Positions 16,872-26,858 of a stretch of DNA of 33,742 nucleotides are shown in pieces. The position numbers and the translations under genes are program-made. The notes under the pieces are model-generated. The model saw only the letters and a list, made by a program, of their open reading frames with translations. It was not told the origin of the DNA and ran no database searches. The stretch's first letter is position 1. The number at the start of each line of letters is the position of its first letter. Source of the DNA: CAZVXI01 sp964631295 (GTDB taxonomy: Bacteria > Planctomycetota > Phycisphaerae > Phycisphaerales > SM1A02); the NCBI GenBank assembly GCA_964631295.1, contig CAZVXI010000018.1, forward strand, positions 1 through 33,742, read 5' to 3'.

Positions 16872-17579
16872 GCCACGACCTCGTGCGTTTCACTTTGCTG
16901 GATCATCAATCATCCATCGGACAATCGAACTCCCGGAACGTACTTGTGATTGACTGCATCGGCAAGTCGGCTGAATGTTTGCGTGGCCTCGTGCGCGCAA
17001 CTCTGCCGCAAAAAAGCGACGTGCCGCCCGGACGCTCCGACACTTCCGGACGGCAACGCCAGTTCGGTCCAGAGGACCGCAAGGATCACCGGTCAGAACA
17101 CCATATCCCCAATGTGCCGAACCGGTCAATGCGAGACTTCTCATCTTCTGACAAATATCTGTAAGTTCCTTTATATCAGTCACTTACAAAGTCAAGCGTT
17201 CCGTATTGGACTCCCAGTCACTTGTCGTGGCGCGTCGTGGATGAGCGGCCAGTCAAACCGCCGCCAACAGCCACGCAAACCGATAATTCCGCTTGCAAAT
17301 GCCACGTACCTTGATACGCTGATCGCGTTGGCAGTGACCGATAATCGCAATCCACCTGCCACACATTTCTGAATCGACTTCTCGGGACGAATCCTGCCGC
17401 CGCACGGTCGGCTCCTGCTCTGTTTGTGCAGAGTTCGTTTCGAGCGCGGCCATTGACGAGGGAATGGAGGCGGAGTGGAGAAGGATCGGCCACCTTTGGA
17501 GGAAGGGGTGGCCGTATCCAGACGGGGAGGTTGGAGCCGGCACCGATGGTCACCCCGTTGCTGCCGGTTTCTTCATGCG
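16872..17579. other. Gene-poor interval
   Basis: About 700 bp without a convincing gene. Several frames are open on both strands, but their translations have skewed Arg/Ser/Pro composition, no Shine-Dalgarno sequence and no family motif. Notable elements are the AT-rich dyad at 17160-17188 and a perfect 8-bp stem CGGCCACC (17487-17494) / GGTGGCCG (17507-17514). The 5' regulatory region of the PagL-like gene is presumably in the first 100 bp. Confidence 0.6.
17160..17188. promoter_or_regulatory. AT-rich dyad, operator-like
   Basis: TGTAAGT (17160-17166) and ACTTACA (17182-17188) form a perfect 7-bp inverted repeat around a 15-nt AT-rich centre containing TTTATATC. On the minus strand CTTGAC and TATAAA flank or overlap one arm, though the spacing (about 15) is short for a promoter. 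It stands out against the GC-rich background and lies about 300 bp upstream of the PagL-like gene. Confidence 0.35.
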
Positions 17580-18254
17580 CTATTCACCATCACGCCTGAG
17601 CCATGGATCGAGCAATCCGGCCGCCTGCTCGATCGCCAGCCGCGCCGATCGCCGCATCACCACCAACTCGCGAAACGACGTTTTTCCGGTCAGCACAGAC
17701 CTCGCCACCGCCAGCAGCCGGGTAGATCCGTCAGCCCGTAGCCATTGATCAATCGTCGCGGGCAGCGTTGTGCTGAGGTCATCGCTGATGCCCTTCACGA
17801 TCGAGAACCTGCAATCGTGCTTTGCTGCTTCACGTGACAGCGATCCAGACTCGAGATCGACAATCGTCGCCCCCGACTTCCTCGCAACGGCCCGACGCGC
17901 CTCCGCGTCGCGCACGATCTGACCAGTGCTCACGATCGCTGCTGGCTTGAGTCTCGCAGCCGCACCATCCGGCAGCCATGGCTGCGAAATAACTTGGCCG
18001 CTCATCGTTCGCACCTCGCCGACCCACCAGGCTGTCCCGGCGCGGCATACATCAGTCAGCCCGCCCGCCACACCACTGAGGATCACCCAGTCCGCGTCAC
18101 GCACGCTCTGCTGAGCAGTGTGCACACAGCCCGGGCCGACACCGACAACAACGATGCGAACCTGCGCGCTCGAGATCCCATCCGCGCGCTTCAGCACACG
18201 CCTGAGTTCGTTCGCTTCAAACCTCGTTGGGCACACAATTACGATGACCTGCAT
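17580..18254 (-). CDS. Phosphorylase-superfamily nucleosidase (MTA/SAH nucleosidase- or HpnG-like)
   Basis: A 224-aa protein of the purine nucleoside phosphorylase/5'-methylthioadenosine nucleosidase superfamily. Evidence: N-terminal VIVIVCPTRFEANEL, VVVGVGPGCVHTAQ, the glycine-rich VILSGVAGGLTDVCRAG, and the substrate-site strand VDLESGSLSREAA followed by VKGISDDLS, corresponding to the VDMESAA...ISD of the family. Substrates of relatives include MTA, SAH, futalosine and adenosyl-hopane; which applies here cannot be told, and no hopanoid or menaquinone gene is next to it. I chose the ATG at 18254 since it begins the first strand directly; the longer frame to 18335 runs into the Rhs-like remnant. 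It is monocistronic. Confidence 0.75.
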   Translation of the reverse strand: MQVIVIVCPTRFEANELRRVLKRADGISSAQVRIVVVGVGPGCVHTAQQSVRDADWVILSGVAGGLTDVCRAGTAWWVGEVRTMSGQVISQPWLPDGAAARLKPAAIVSTGQIVRDAEARRAVARKSGATIVDLESGSLSREAAKHDCRFSIVKGISDDLSTTLPATIDQWLRADGSTRLLAVARSVLTGKTSFRELVVMRRSARLAIEQAAGLLDPWLRRDGE

Positions 18255-18263
18255 CGCAACAGC

Positions 18264-18640
18264 ATACGACACATCGCCAACGGCAACATGCGTTTGCAGT
18301 ATGTGAAACCAGACGATGCCCGGCGGTATACGCACGATGCGTGGGACATGCTCGTCATGGTTGGGTTCGTCGAGGATGTTGAAGGAGCGCCCACCGTGTC
18401 TGATGTTGCTGAGTACACCTGTAACGGCCTGATCTACAGGATCATCAATACCGCCGATACCGACGCACCATATTCTGCTGGGGGCGGCCGATGGTGATCA
18501 CCGTCTTGTGCTGGTATGTGCGGAGCCAAACCTGTAACAACAACAATCTGCTCCGGCGGGAGCTGACAATCGTCAGCAATCCCGATCCGGAGACGGACTG
18601 CCTCACAGAAGGCTCTCACTGCACAGATGTGCAGTATTCA
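18264..18640 (+). pseudogene. Rhs/YD-repeat protein remnant, frameshifted
   Basis: A decayed fragment of an Rhs-type (YD-repeat) protein. One plus-strand frame reads ANGNMRLQYVKPDDARRY, THDAWDMLVMV, then VAEYTCNGLIYRI, matching the YD-repeat pattern (NGNM...RYTYDAWxRLV...AEYxYNGLxxRI) with the conserved Tyr, Asp-Ala-Trp and Asn-Gly-Leu. It stops at 18497. Similarity may continue in the frame shifted by two (from about 18530: NNNNLLRRELTIVSNPDPE, TEGSHCTDVQY), which would mean a frameshift near 18490. There is no start codon context or Rhs core before or after. The similarity is from pattern memory; the first segment is convincing, the second weaker. Rhs proteins are large polymorphic toxins or wall proteins; only debris is left here. 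Confidence 0.55.
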
Positions 18641-19085
18641 ACAGTCGCAGGCCGTGATGGCGCAACCGCGGCAATCGATCGTGTCACGATCAAGCGCGGC
18701 ATCTACAACCGTCGATCATTGAATCCAATCAATGTCCAACGCTGCAATCAGCGTGGTTGTCTTCCAGTGTCAGTGCGGTTTCGGATCGATCGACTAGGTA
18801 ACGCACGGCGCCCATCGGGCGGGCCTCGACTTCGCCATATTCGTGGAATCGTTGCTTCCGCTGCCCGGATCACGATTTACTCACTGAAGACACATACGCG
18901 ATATGTGCGGTATCGATCCGTTGCTCATATGCCTCGGGGTTCGTTCACAAGGTTTCTGAGCACACAGCGAAGTCACCCAAGCTTTCTTTCCAGTTTATTC
19001 TCGAATAGAAGCCAAGCACCAGGGCAACACGAGGCCGCCCAACCGAATACGCGCCGAACAGCACTCGACTTGCAGTGGAGACGCT
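18641..19085. other. Interval without recognisable gene
   Basis: About 445 bp. A plus-strand frame from 18491 stays open to 19132 but its translation is Arg/Ser/Thr-rich, overlaps the end of the msr gene on the other strand and shows no family motif. It may include further unrecognisable Rhs debris; no terminator or promoter stands out. Confidence 0.5.
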
Positions 19086-20300
19086 CTACTGCTTCACGTC
19101 AAGCGGAGATTCGTCCTTCAGCAATTCCTTGAACTGCTTCCGCACCTTCTCGACCTTCGGCAGTGCAACGCCCCGGATGTATGACTGATTCGGATTTTGG
19201 CAAACGTAGTTCTGGTGGTACCGCTCCGCTTCATAAAACGTACCGAGTGGTTCAAGCGTGGTGACAATCTCGCGACTGAACGTATCCTGCTCAGTGAGGT
19301 CCGCAATGAAGGCCTCAGCGATCGCCTTCTCCTGATCGTCGGCGTAAAAGATAGCACTGCGATACTGCGGGCCGATGTCATTGCCCTGCCGGTTGAGTTG
19401 TGTCGGATCGTGCGTGGCGAAGTGAACTCGCAGCAAGTCGGTGTAGCTGATCTTGCTCGGGTCGTAGATGATCTTCACCGCTTCTGCGTGGCCAGTCTGA
19501 CCAGAGCAGACGTCTTTGTAGTTGGCCGTTTCCTGCTTGCCCCCGGAGTAGCCTGACACTGCGTCCTGCACGCCCTCAAGTTCTTCGAAGACAGCTTCAA
19601 CGCACCAGAAACAACCGCCAGCAAAAACGGCTTCTTTCATTTCACTCATCATCACTCCATCGGCCGCGGGGTCGGCGAGCACCGCGAGTTTATCCTGCGG
19701 CGTGAAACCAAGTGCCGCTGAGTTCACACAGTATCGCTTGCCTGTGGGCTTGGGGCCATCATCGAACACATGGCCGAGATGGCCATCGCACCGACCGCAG
19801 TTGATTTCAATCCGACGCATGCCAAGTGAGGTGTCAACTCTCTGCGTCACGTTCCCAACGCCGATCGCCTCGTAGAAGCTCGGCCAGCCCGTACCAGACT
19901 TGAACTTGGAATCGGATGTGAACAGTGGCAGCCTGCATCCAGCGCAGGTGTACACACCGTGCTGTTTCAGATCGAGCAAATCGCCGGAGAACGCGTACTC
20001 AGTCCCCGATTCACGAAGAATTTCGTACTGTTTCTCCGTGAGGGACGCCCGCCACTCCTCGGCAGAACGCTCGATCGGCGTCGTGACCACATTGGGCACG
20101 AGCACTCCTTCCCCATTGAAGACACTCACACGTATCGAACCATCGGCAGGAGGGGAGTCCGGTCGGGAGGTGGGTTTTGCCGCATCCTGGCCTCCATAGG
20201 AGACAACTCGGGCGTCAGAATCGGGTGCCAGTGAACCGCAGCCGGCGAGGCTGGAGAGGGCCGTGAGGACTGCCGAGAGTAATGCGATATAAATGCTCAT
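19086..20300 (-). CDS. Bifunctional methionine sulfoxide reductase B/A lipoprotein
   Basis: A 404-aa fusion that reduces both R- and S-methionine sulfoxide. The signal peptide ends in lipobox LAGC (Cys 21), so the enzyme should be membrane-anchored in the periplasm. MsrB domain (about 85-215): zinc-binding CAGC and CGRCDGHLGHVF, SGTGWPSF, and catalytic Cys in RYCVNSAAL. MsrA domain (about 230-390): catalytic GGCFWCVEAVFE, GYSGG, GHAEAV, THDPTQLNRQGNDIGPQYRS and YHQNY. I chose ATG 20300 because it begins the signal peptide and has AGAGG upstream (spacing 6); the open frame extends to 20705 but is not Msr-like. A TACACT -10-like hexamer lies on the minus strand at 20355-20350. The thioredoxin-type reductant domain found in PilB-type fusions is absent, so electrons must come from another periplasmic thiol system. 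Confidence 0.93.
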   Translation of the reverse strand: MSIYIALLSAVLTALSSLAGCGSLAPDSDARVVSYGGQDAAKPTSRPDSPPADGSIRVSVFNGEGVLVPNVVTTPIERSAEEWRASLTEKQYEILRESGTEYAFSGDLLDLKQHGVYTCAGCRLPLFTSDSKFKSGTGWPSFYEAIGVGNVTQRVDTSLGMRRIEINCGRCDGHLGHVFDDGPKPTGKRYCVNSAALGFTPQDKLAVLADPAADGVMMSEMKEAVFAGGCFWCVEAVFEELEGVQDAVSGYSGGKQETANYKDVCSGQTGHAEAVKIIYDPSKISYTDLLRVHFATHDPTQLNRQGNDIGPQYRSAIFYADDQEKAIAEAFIADLTEQDTFSREIVTTLEPLGTFYEAERYHQNYVCQNPNQSYIRGVALPKVEKVRKQFKELLKDESPLDVKQ

Positions 20301-20474
20301 GCGGGGCCTCTGGGGGAAGAGCTGACCTGACACAACGACCTCCAAGACCAGTGTATTCCGGCCGGCCTCGCCGCGCCGATATGCAACAAACTGGCCATCG
20401 GCTGGTAAATCGAACGAAAGCCAGCTTGTCGTTCGAGCGTGGCCTGACTGAGTTTCATGTTGGAGAAGGTTGTG

Positions 20475-21965
20475 ATGATCCGGACCTCTTTTTGCCGTCT
20501 TTCCTCGTTGTTTGCAGCCCTGACGATGGTTCCGGCCGCTGTATTCGCCCAAGATCAGCCAGCCGCCACCGCTCCTGAGAGTGGCCAGCAGCAGTCTGAG
20601 GCTGGCAGCGACACAAATGCACCGCTCCCCGCGAAGTTTGATCTGCGCGAGTACGGCCATGTCACGGGTATCCGGGCCCAGTCCGGTGGGACCTGCTGGA
20701 CGCACGGCACGATGGCGGCGATCGAGAGCAATCTGCTCAAGACCGGGCTGTGGAACGATCTCGGGTACTCAGATGAACCGAACTTTGCTGAATACCACCT
20801 TGACTGGTGGAACGGCTTCAACGACTTCGTCAACGAAGACTATGACGGTGACGATGAGCCGGGCATGACCATCCATCAGGGCGGCGACTATCGCGTTGCG
20901 GCCGCCTACATCGCCCGAGGGGATGGGATTGTCTACACGCCCAACGCCAATGATGACAACTATCGCGATCGCCTGTGGTACGCAGAGGCACCGAATCGCC
21001 GTGCCCCCGATTACGAGAAGTTCTACGTGCGCAACATCGAGTGGTTCGTTCTCGGGGCAGGCCTTGAGAATCTCGACCGTATCAAGCAGCGCATCGTCGA
21101 CGAGGGAGCGGTCGCCACATGTTACGCGTCGAGCAGGGCATTCCTCAGCGAAGACTTCATTCACTATCAGCCGCACAGCAGTGATCGCCAGCCGAACCAT
21201 GCCGTCGCGATCGTCGGGTGGGATGACGACAAGATCACGAATGGCTCTGAGAATCGCCCGCCGCTTCCCGGCGCTTGGCTGATCAAGAACAGTTGGGGCA
21301 ACGAACGTGGCGAGGACGGCTACTACTGGATCTCCTATTTCGACAAGCACGCGTGCCAGCATGTTGAGCTGGGGGCAGTCTCGTTCCGCGAGATCGAGCC
21401 ATTGCAATACAACCGCTTTTACTCGCACGACTACCACGGCTGGCGTGGGACGATGGACGATGTGAAACGTGCGTTCAACGCGTTCACGGCCGAGGCACGG
21501 GATGAAATTCAGGCTGTGAGCTTTTACACTGCAGCTGATGCAGTGGCGTACCACGTGAAGATTTTTGATCGCTTCGAGGATGGTCTTCTGCTCGATGAGA
21601 TCGCATCGGAAGATGGCACGATCGCGGTCAGCGGCTTTCATACAGTCAACCTCGGCGTGCCGGTCACACTCGAGCAGGGCGATGAGTTCTTCGTATACCT
21701 CGAGTTGTCGCACGGCGGCCAGCCGATCGACCGCACCTCAGAAATCCCGGTGCTGCTGGGTGCGCCGACTCCGGGGCCGAACGGGCCGACAGTGATCTCG
21801 ACTGCGAGTCCGGGCGAGAGCTTCTACCACGATGGCCAGATGTGGCGCGATCTGTACGAGTACGACTTCGATGATCCGGAGTGGGCGACGTTCGATCAGA
21901 CGGCCAATTTCTGCATCAAGGCGATCGGGCGCGCAGGCGAAAGGCAGAGCCGCCGACGTCGCTGA
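20475..21965 (+). CDS. Secreted papain-like (C1A) cysteine peptidase with C-terminal lectin-like domain
   Basis: A 496-aa exported protein with a Sec signal peptide (IRTSFCRLSSLFAALTMV, cleavage after VFA). The catalytic domain shows KFDLREYGHVTGIRAQ with the oxyanion Gln, nucleophile Cys (about residue 74) in GGTCWTHGTMAAIES, His (about 242) in NHAVAIVGWDDD and Asn in WLIKNSWGNERGEDGYYWIS, the full C1A set. After it, about residues 300-480 carry a beta-rich domain (AVSFYTAADAVAYHVKIF, FFVYLELSHGG) like the lectin-like domain often following bacterial C1 peptidases. The CWTHG motif replaces the usual CWAF/CWSF. No clear pro-peptide is present. ATG 20475 is preceded by GGAGAAGG (20462-20469) at 5 nt; ATG 20457 has none. 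It is divergent from msrBA. Confidence 0.9.
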   Translation: MIRTSFCRLSSLFAALTMVPAAVFAQDQPAATAPESGQQQSEAGSDTNAPLPAKFDLREYGHVTGIRAQSGGTCWTHGTMAAIESNLLKTGLWNDLGYSDEPNFAEYHLDWWNGFNDFVNEDYDGDDEPGMTIHQGGDYRVAAAYIARGDGIVYTPNANDDNYRDRLWYAEAPNRRAPDYEKFYVRNIEWFVLGAGLENLDRIKQRIVDEGAVATCYASSRAFLSEDFIHYQPHSSDRQPNHAVAIVGWDDDKITNGSENRPPLPGAWLIKNSWGNERGEDGYYWISYFDKHACQHVELGAVSFREIEPLQYNRFYSHDYHGWRGTMDDVKRAFNAFTAEARDEIQAVSFYTAADAVAYHVKIFDRFEDGLLLDEIASEDGTIAVSGFHTVNLGVPVTLEQGDEFFVYLELSHGGQPIDRTSEIPVLLGAPTPGPNGPTVISTASPGESFYHDGQMWRDLYEYDFDDPEWATFDQTANFCIKAIGRAGERQSRRRR

Positions 21966-21996
21966 TCACGATGCGAAATGCCGACACACGAAAGTC

Positions 21997-22032
21997 GACG
22001 GCCGGATGTTCACGCATTCGGCCGTCTTCTTT
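21997..22032. terminator. Bidirectional terminator between peptidase and acs
   Basis: GACGGCCGGATG (21997-22008) pairs with CATTCGGCCGTC (22015-22026) as a 12-bp stem (one G-T pair) with a TTCACG loop, followed on the plus strand by TTCTTTCTC. It ends 31 nt after the peptidase stop and lies directly behind the acs stop on the other strand, where the 3' side reads GACTTT. It probably serves both convergent genes. Confidence 0.75.
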
Positions 22033-22033
22033 C

Positions 22034-24064
<2,031 letters not shown>

Positions 24065-24082
24065 ATCACACTCCTCTTGGTA

Positions 24083-24097
24083 GATGGTCAGACCATC
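24083..24097 (-). promoter_or_regulatory. Palindromic operator-like site upstream of acs
   Basis: GATGGTC and GACCATC form a perfect 7-bp inverted repeat around a single base, ending 7 nt before the acs ribosome binding site (GAGGAG, 24071-24076). A weak minus-strand -10 (TACGAT, 24100-24095) overlaps it, so a bound repressor would block the start site. In RNA the one-base loop is too tight for a full hairpin; a DNA operator is more likely. Confidence 0.4.
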
Positions 24098-24305
24098 GTA
24101 ACGCAGACTGGCATTCTTCGCAGACCCGCAGTGCTGTGTCTCTGACAGGATTTGCCCAGGCGACTGCCAATGTTGCAGTCCGTGGATTCGCACGCAGGAC
24201 GCAGATTGCGCGAACCTAGGCGCGGAGTTTGCCGTAAGTCTTCCGCCGCGATCCCCACGTTCGTTGCGGCAAGCACACAATCGAAGTCAAACAGGAGTCT
24301 CAACC

Positions 24306-25832
24306 ATGAGATACACACCGCACGCTTCGGCACGCCGCCGCTGGCACGGGATTGCCGGCGGAGCGATGGCCGGCCTCGCAATCTCGGCGATCATTGCCAC
24401 CGCAACGATCGCAGATGACAAGTCCGAACTCGCCGACGACCCTGACATCCAGCACGCAGTTGGTCTTTCCAACGCATTCAAGAAGATCGCTCGCAAGGTC
24501 GCGCCGGCAGTGGTGCATATCACGTCGGTGGATCGGATCGAAGGGGAGGAGTTGTCCTCCAGCCGCAATGGCATGCGGATGCCCGATGATGATCTGCTGC
24601 GGCGGTTTTTCGGTGATCGTTTCGGAGAACTCGACATTCCCTACATGCAGGGCATGCTGCCACAGATGCCTCGTGAACGCCGTGGTACAGGGTCAGGAGT
24701 CATCGTGCGCGATGATGGCGTCATCCTCACGAACAATCACGTGATCGCCAACGCCGATGACGTTGTTGTGCGATTGTCCGATGGACGTGAGTTTAACGCA
24801 GTCGTGCTCGGCACTGATGCAGAGAGTGATCTTGCTGTCATCCAGATCGATGCAGGTGTTGTCCCTGCCGCAACGCTTGGCGATTCGGAATCCGCGGAAG
24901 CAGGCGAATGGGTGCTGGCCATCGGCAACCCATTCGGGTTGGATCAGACAGTCACCAGTGGCATTATCAGCGCCAGTGGCCGAACCGGTCTGGGGTTGGC
25001 GACGTTTGAGAACTTCCTGCAAACCGACGCGGCGATCAACCCCGGGAACTCCGGTGGCCCGCTGGTAAACCTGTACGGCGAAGTGATCGGCATCAATACT
25101 GCCATCAATACCCGTACCGGCGGGTCGGATGGCGTCGGCTTTGCGATACCCAGCCGAATGGCCAGGAACGTGCTCGACAGCATCCTCCAGTCCGGTCGCG
25201 TCGAACGTGGGTGGCTCGGCGTGTATGTCCAGCCCCTCGACCAGGATCTTGCGGCATCGTTCGGCCTTGAAACGTCGGATGGCGCGCTGATCTCGAATGT
25301 TGTCGACGATGGCCCGGCGAAAGATGCGGGACTTCAGGTGGGCGATATTGTGATAGCAGTCAACGGTGCGGCAATCGCAACACCAAACGACTTGATTGCC
25401 AACGTCGCTGAGTCCGCACCGGGCGACATCGCCCGCCTTGGGGTTCTGCGAGACGGCCGACCGGTTGAAATTGAACTCGAACTGGGCGAGCGTCCCGGTG
25501 CGCACCGATCGGTCAGTGCAGAGCGGGAACGTCAGCCAAAAGCAGATCACGCACGCTCGCTGGGAATCGCGGTCCAGAATCTCACATCAGAAGTCGCCGA
25601 GCAGTTGAACTACGAAGGCGAGGGTGGTGTGGTGGTCAGCGAGGTGCGGCCGGGCAGTCCAGCAGCGTCTGTCGGCTTGCGACGTGGCGATGTAATCGCT
25701 CGAATCGGCAGCGCGTCAGTCAGCACTATACAGGATTTCGACGACGCGATCGAGAACGTCGATCTCTCGAAGGGTATCCGGATGCTCGTCTCTCGAGACG
25801 GTGCAAACCGGTTCATCTTCATCAAGGGATGA
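24306..25832 (+). CDS. HtrA/Deg-family periplasmic serine protease (Do type, two PDZ domains)
   Basis: A 508-aa exported protease for periplasmic protein quality control. N-terminal Arg-rich signal (SARRRWHGIAGG then a hydrophobic stretch to ATATIADD). The trypsin-like domain has His in LTNNHVIANADDV, Asp in AESDLAVIQID and Ser in INPGNSGGPLVN, with AIGNPFGLDQTVTSGIIS. PDZ1 (about 285-380: RGWLGVYVQPL, DAGLQVGDIVIAVNG) and PDZ2 (about 415-505: GVVVSEVRPGSPAASVG, LRRGDVIARIGS) follow, as in DegP/DegQ/MucD. A roughly 45-residue loop between His-domain strands (MRMPDDDLLRRFFGDRFGE) is the LA loop that in DegP controls oligomerisation. ATG 24306 has GGAG at 8 nt spacing. It is flanked by a terminator and convergent to a lipoprotein gene. 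Confidence 0.94.
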   Translation: MRYTPHASARRRWHGIAGGAMAGLAISAIIATATIADDKSELADDPDIQHAVGLSNAFKKIARKVAPAVVHITSVDRIEGEELSSSRNGMRMPDDDLLRRFFGDRFGELDIPYMQGMLPQMPRERRGTGSGVIVRDDGVILTNNHVIANADDVVVRLSDGREFNAVVLGTDAESDLAVIQIDAGVVPAATLGDSESAEAGEWVLAIGNPFGLDQTVTSGIISASGRTGLGLATFENFLQTDAAINPGNSGGPLVNLYGEVIGINTAINTRTGGSDGVGFAIPSRMARNVLDSILQSGRVERGWLGVYVQPLDQDLAASFGLETSDGALISNVVDDGPAKDAGLQVGDIVIAVNGAAIATPNDLIANVAESAPGDIARLGVLRDGRPVEIELELGERPGAHRSVSAERERQPKADHARSLGIAVQNLTSEVAEQLNYEGEGGVVVSEVRPGSPAASVGLRRGDVIARIGSASVSTIQDFDDAIENVDLSKGIRMLVSRDGANRFIFIKG

Positions 25833-25864
25833 CACTGACCCGCTGCAGGATGTGAATGTGATCC

Positions 25865-25902
25865 GCCCGCGTGTGGCCACGGCTGCATGCGGGCTTTCTC
25901 TT
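25865..25902 (+). terminator. Probable terminator after the HtrA gene
   Basis: GCCCGC (25865-25870) pairs with GCGGGC (25889-25894), with further G-T and Watson-Crick pairs extending inward, followed by TTTCTCTT. It lies 32 nt past the protease stop. It is less canonical than the minus-strand terminator next to it. Confidence 0.55.
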
Positions 25903-25911
25903 CCGCGAGGA

Positions 25912-25947
25912 AGAAAAAACAGCGCCTCGCATGAGTCTGCGAGGCGC
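25912..25947 (-). terminator. Intrinsic terminator of the convergent lipoprotein gene
   Basis: GCGCCTCGCA (25922-25931) and TGCGAGGCGC (25938-25947) form a perfect 10-bp stem with a 6-nt loop. Read on the minus strand it is followed within 2 nt by TTTTTTCTT, the complement of the A-run at 25911-25919. It is 41 nt downstream of the minus-strand lipoprotein stop. Confidence 0.88.
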
Positions 25948-25988
25948 CGCGCACTGCTTGGGCGTTTAATTCTCTGCGGGAACGTAGG

Positions 25989-26594
25989 TCAGTTGTCCAT
26001 GTCGGAGCCGACCATTGTGGTCATGCTCGACTCACCTTCGCTCGTGGAGTTCGATTCGCCTGATGCACCTGCTGCGAGCGGGTTATCCATCGGGCATGCA
26101 CCCGGCAGACACATGAACTGTTCGCCGCCACACATCCCGGCATAGTCGGCGTTCGTCCAGTCCTGTTCCATGCCGACGTGCGTGTATTCACCATGGAATG
26201 AGATGTCCGTCGCGCCCGGCTTGACAGTTTTCCACGCGCCGAAGTGGCGCGCGACAACCGTGCCATGGCTCATGTATGGCTTGGCGTCCGGCAAGAGCAC
26301 GACCTTCGGTTCGACAGAACCGATGTCGATGTGCTTGGGCAGTTCCTGGCCTTCATACCAGAAGTCACCGTCGTACCAGAAGTACGTCGTTGTGTACGGC
26401 TCGAAGTACACGTCCTCGCCAGGGAAGTAGACGAACTTATAATTCCATCGCTGGCTCTTTGACGCGGGGTTGTGGCGAGGCATGCCGTTGTCTTCCCAGA
26501 CGACGGTTGAGCGAGCATTTTGCGAGCAGCCGGTGAGGGAGATCGCGCTTGTGACGAAAAGTGTACCAAGCAGTGTGCAGAATCGAGCAGACAT
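25989..26594 (-). CDS. Lipoprotein of unknown function
   Basis: A 201-aa predicted lipoprotein: signal peptide with lipobox LTGC (Cys about residue 22), then a domain rich in aromatic residues (NYKFVYFPGEDVYFEPYTTTYFWYDGD, given here as NYKFVYFPGEDVYF and TTTYFWYDGDFWYEG), a motif ISFHGEYTHVGMEQDW, and a C-terminal tail rich in Ser, Met, Gly and Asp. A pair of Cys occurs in GGEQFMCLPGACPMD. No enzymatic motif is seen. ATG 26594 is chosen because GGAGGA is spaced 6 nt upstream and it begins the signal peptide; the longer open frame to 26774 is non-coding. It is monocistronic with its own strong terminator. The repeated aromatic/Asp stretch may be a surface or glycan-binding module, but that is a guess. 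Confidence 0.82.
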   Translation of the reverse strand: MSARFCTLLGTLFVTSAISLTGCSQNARSTVVWEDNGMPRHNPASKSQRWNYKFVYFPGEDVYFEPYTTTYFWYDGDFWYEGQELPKHIDIGSVEPKVVLLPDAKPYMSHGTVVARHFGAWKTVKPGATDISFHGEYTHVGMEQDWTNADYAGMCGGEQFMCLPGACPMDNPLAAGASGESNSTSEGESSMTTMVGSDMDN

Positions 26595-26858
26595 GACGGC
26601 TCCTCCGTATGATTCGAGAGTCAGGCCGATCGATAACGGTCGATGCGGCCAAACGCCACGCATGGCGCTGCAGGAGAGATCGACTGCGGAAGGCGGCGGC
26701 TCGAACCGGACTCTCCCGGATCGCGGATATCGGACACTTCGCAGATCAGCCAGCCGGCATAGGGTCACAGGCATCGGGAACCGGGCGAGGAGTCGCTAGA
26801 ATCGCTACCCTCAACCCGTCGGTGGACAGCGAACCCGCGAACCGAAAGGCCTGCCCGC

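Noticed and set aside
16872..17579. tRNA or structured RNA gene in the gene-poor interval
   Set aside because: I found no cloverleaf, T-loop (GTTCGANTC) or other recognisable RNA signature; the hairpins present lack a wider fold that I can support.
18491..19132. Plus-strand open frame of about 210 codons as a new gene
   Set aside because: It overlaps the msr gene on the other strand, has skewed composition and no start signal; only its first part resembles Rhs debris.
20769..21713. Minus-strand open frame opposite the C1A peptidase
   Set aside because: The peptidase motifs on the plus strand are complete; the antisense translation has no recognisable domain or start signal.
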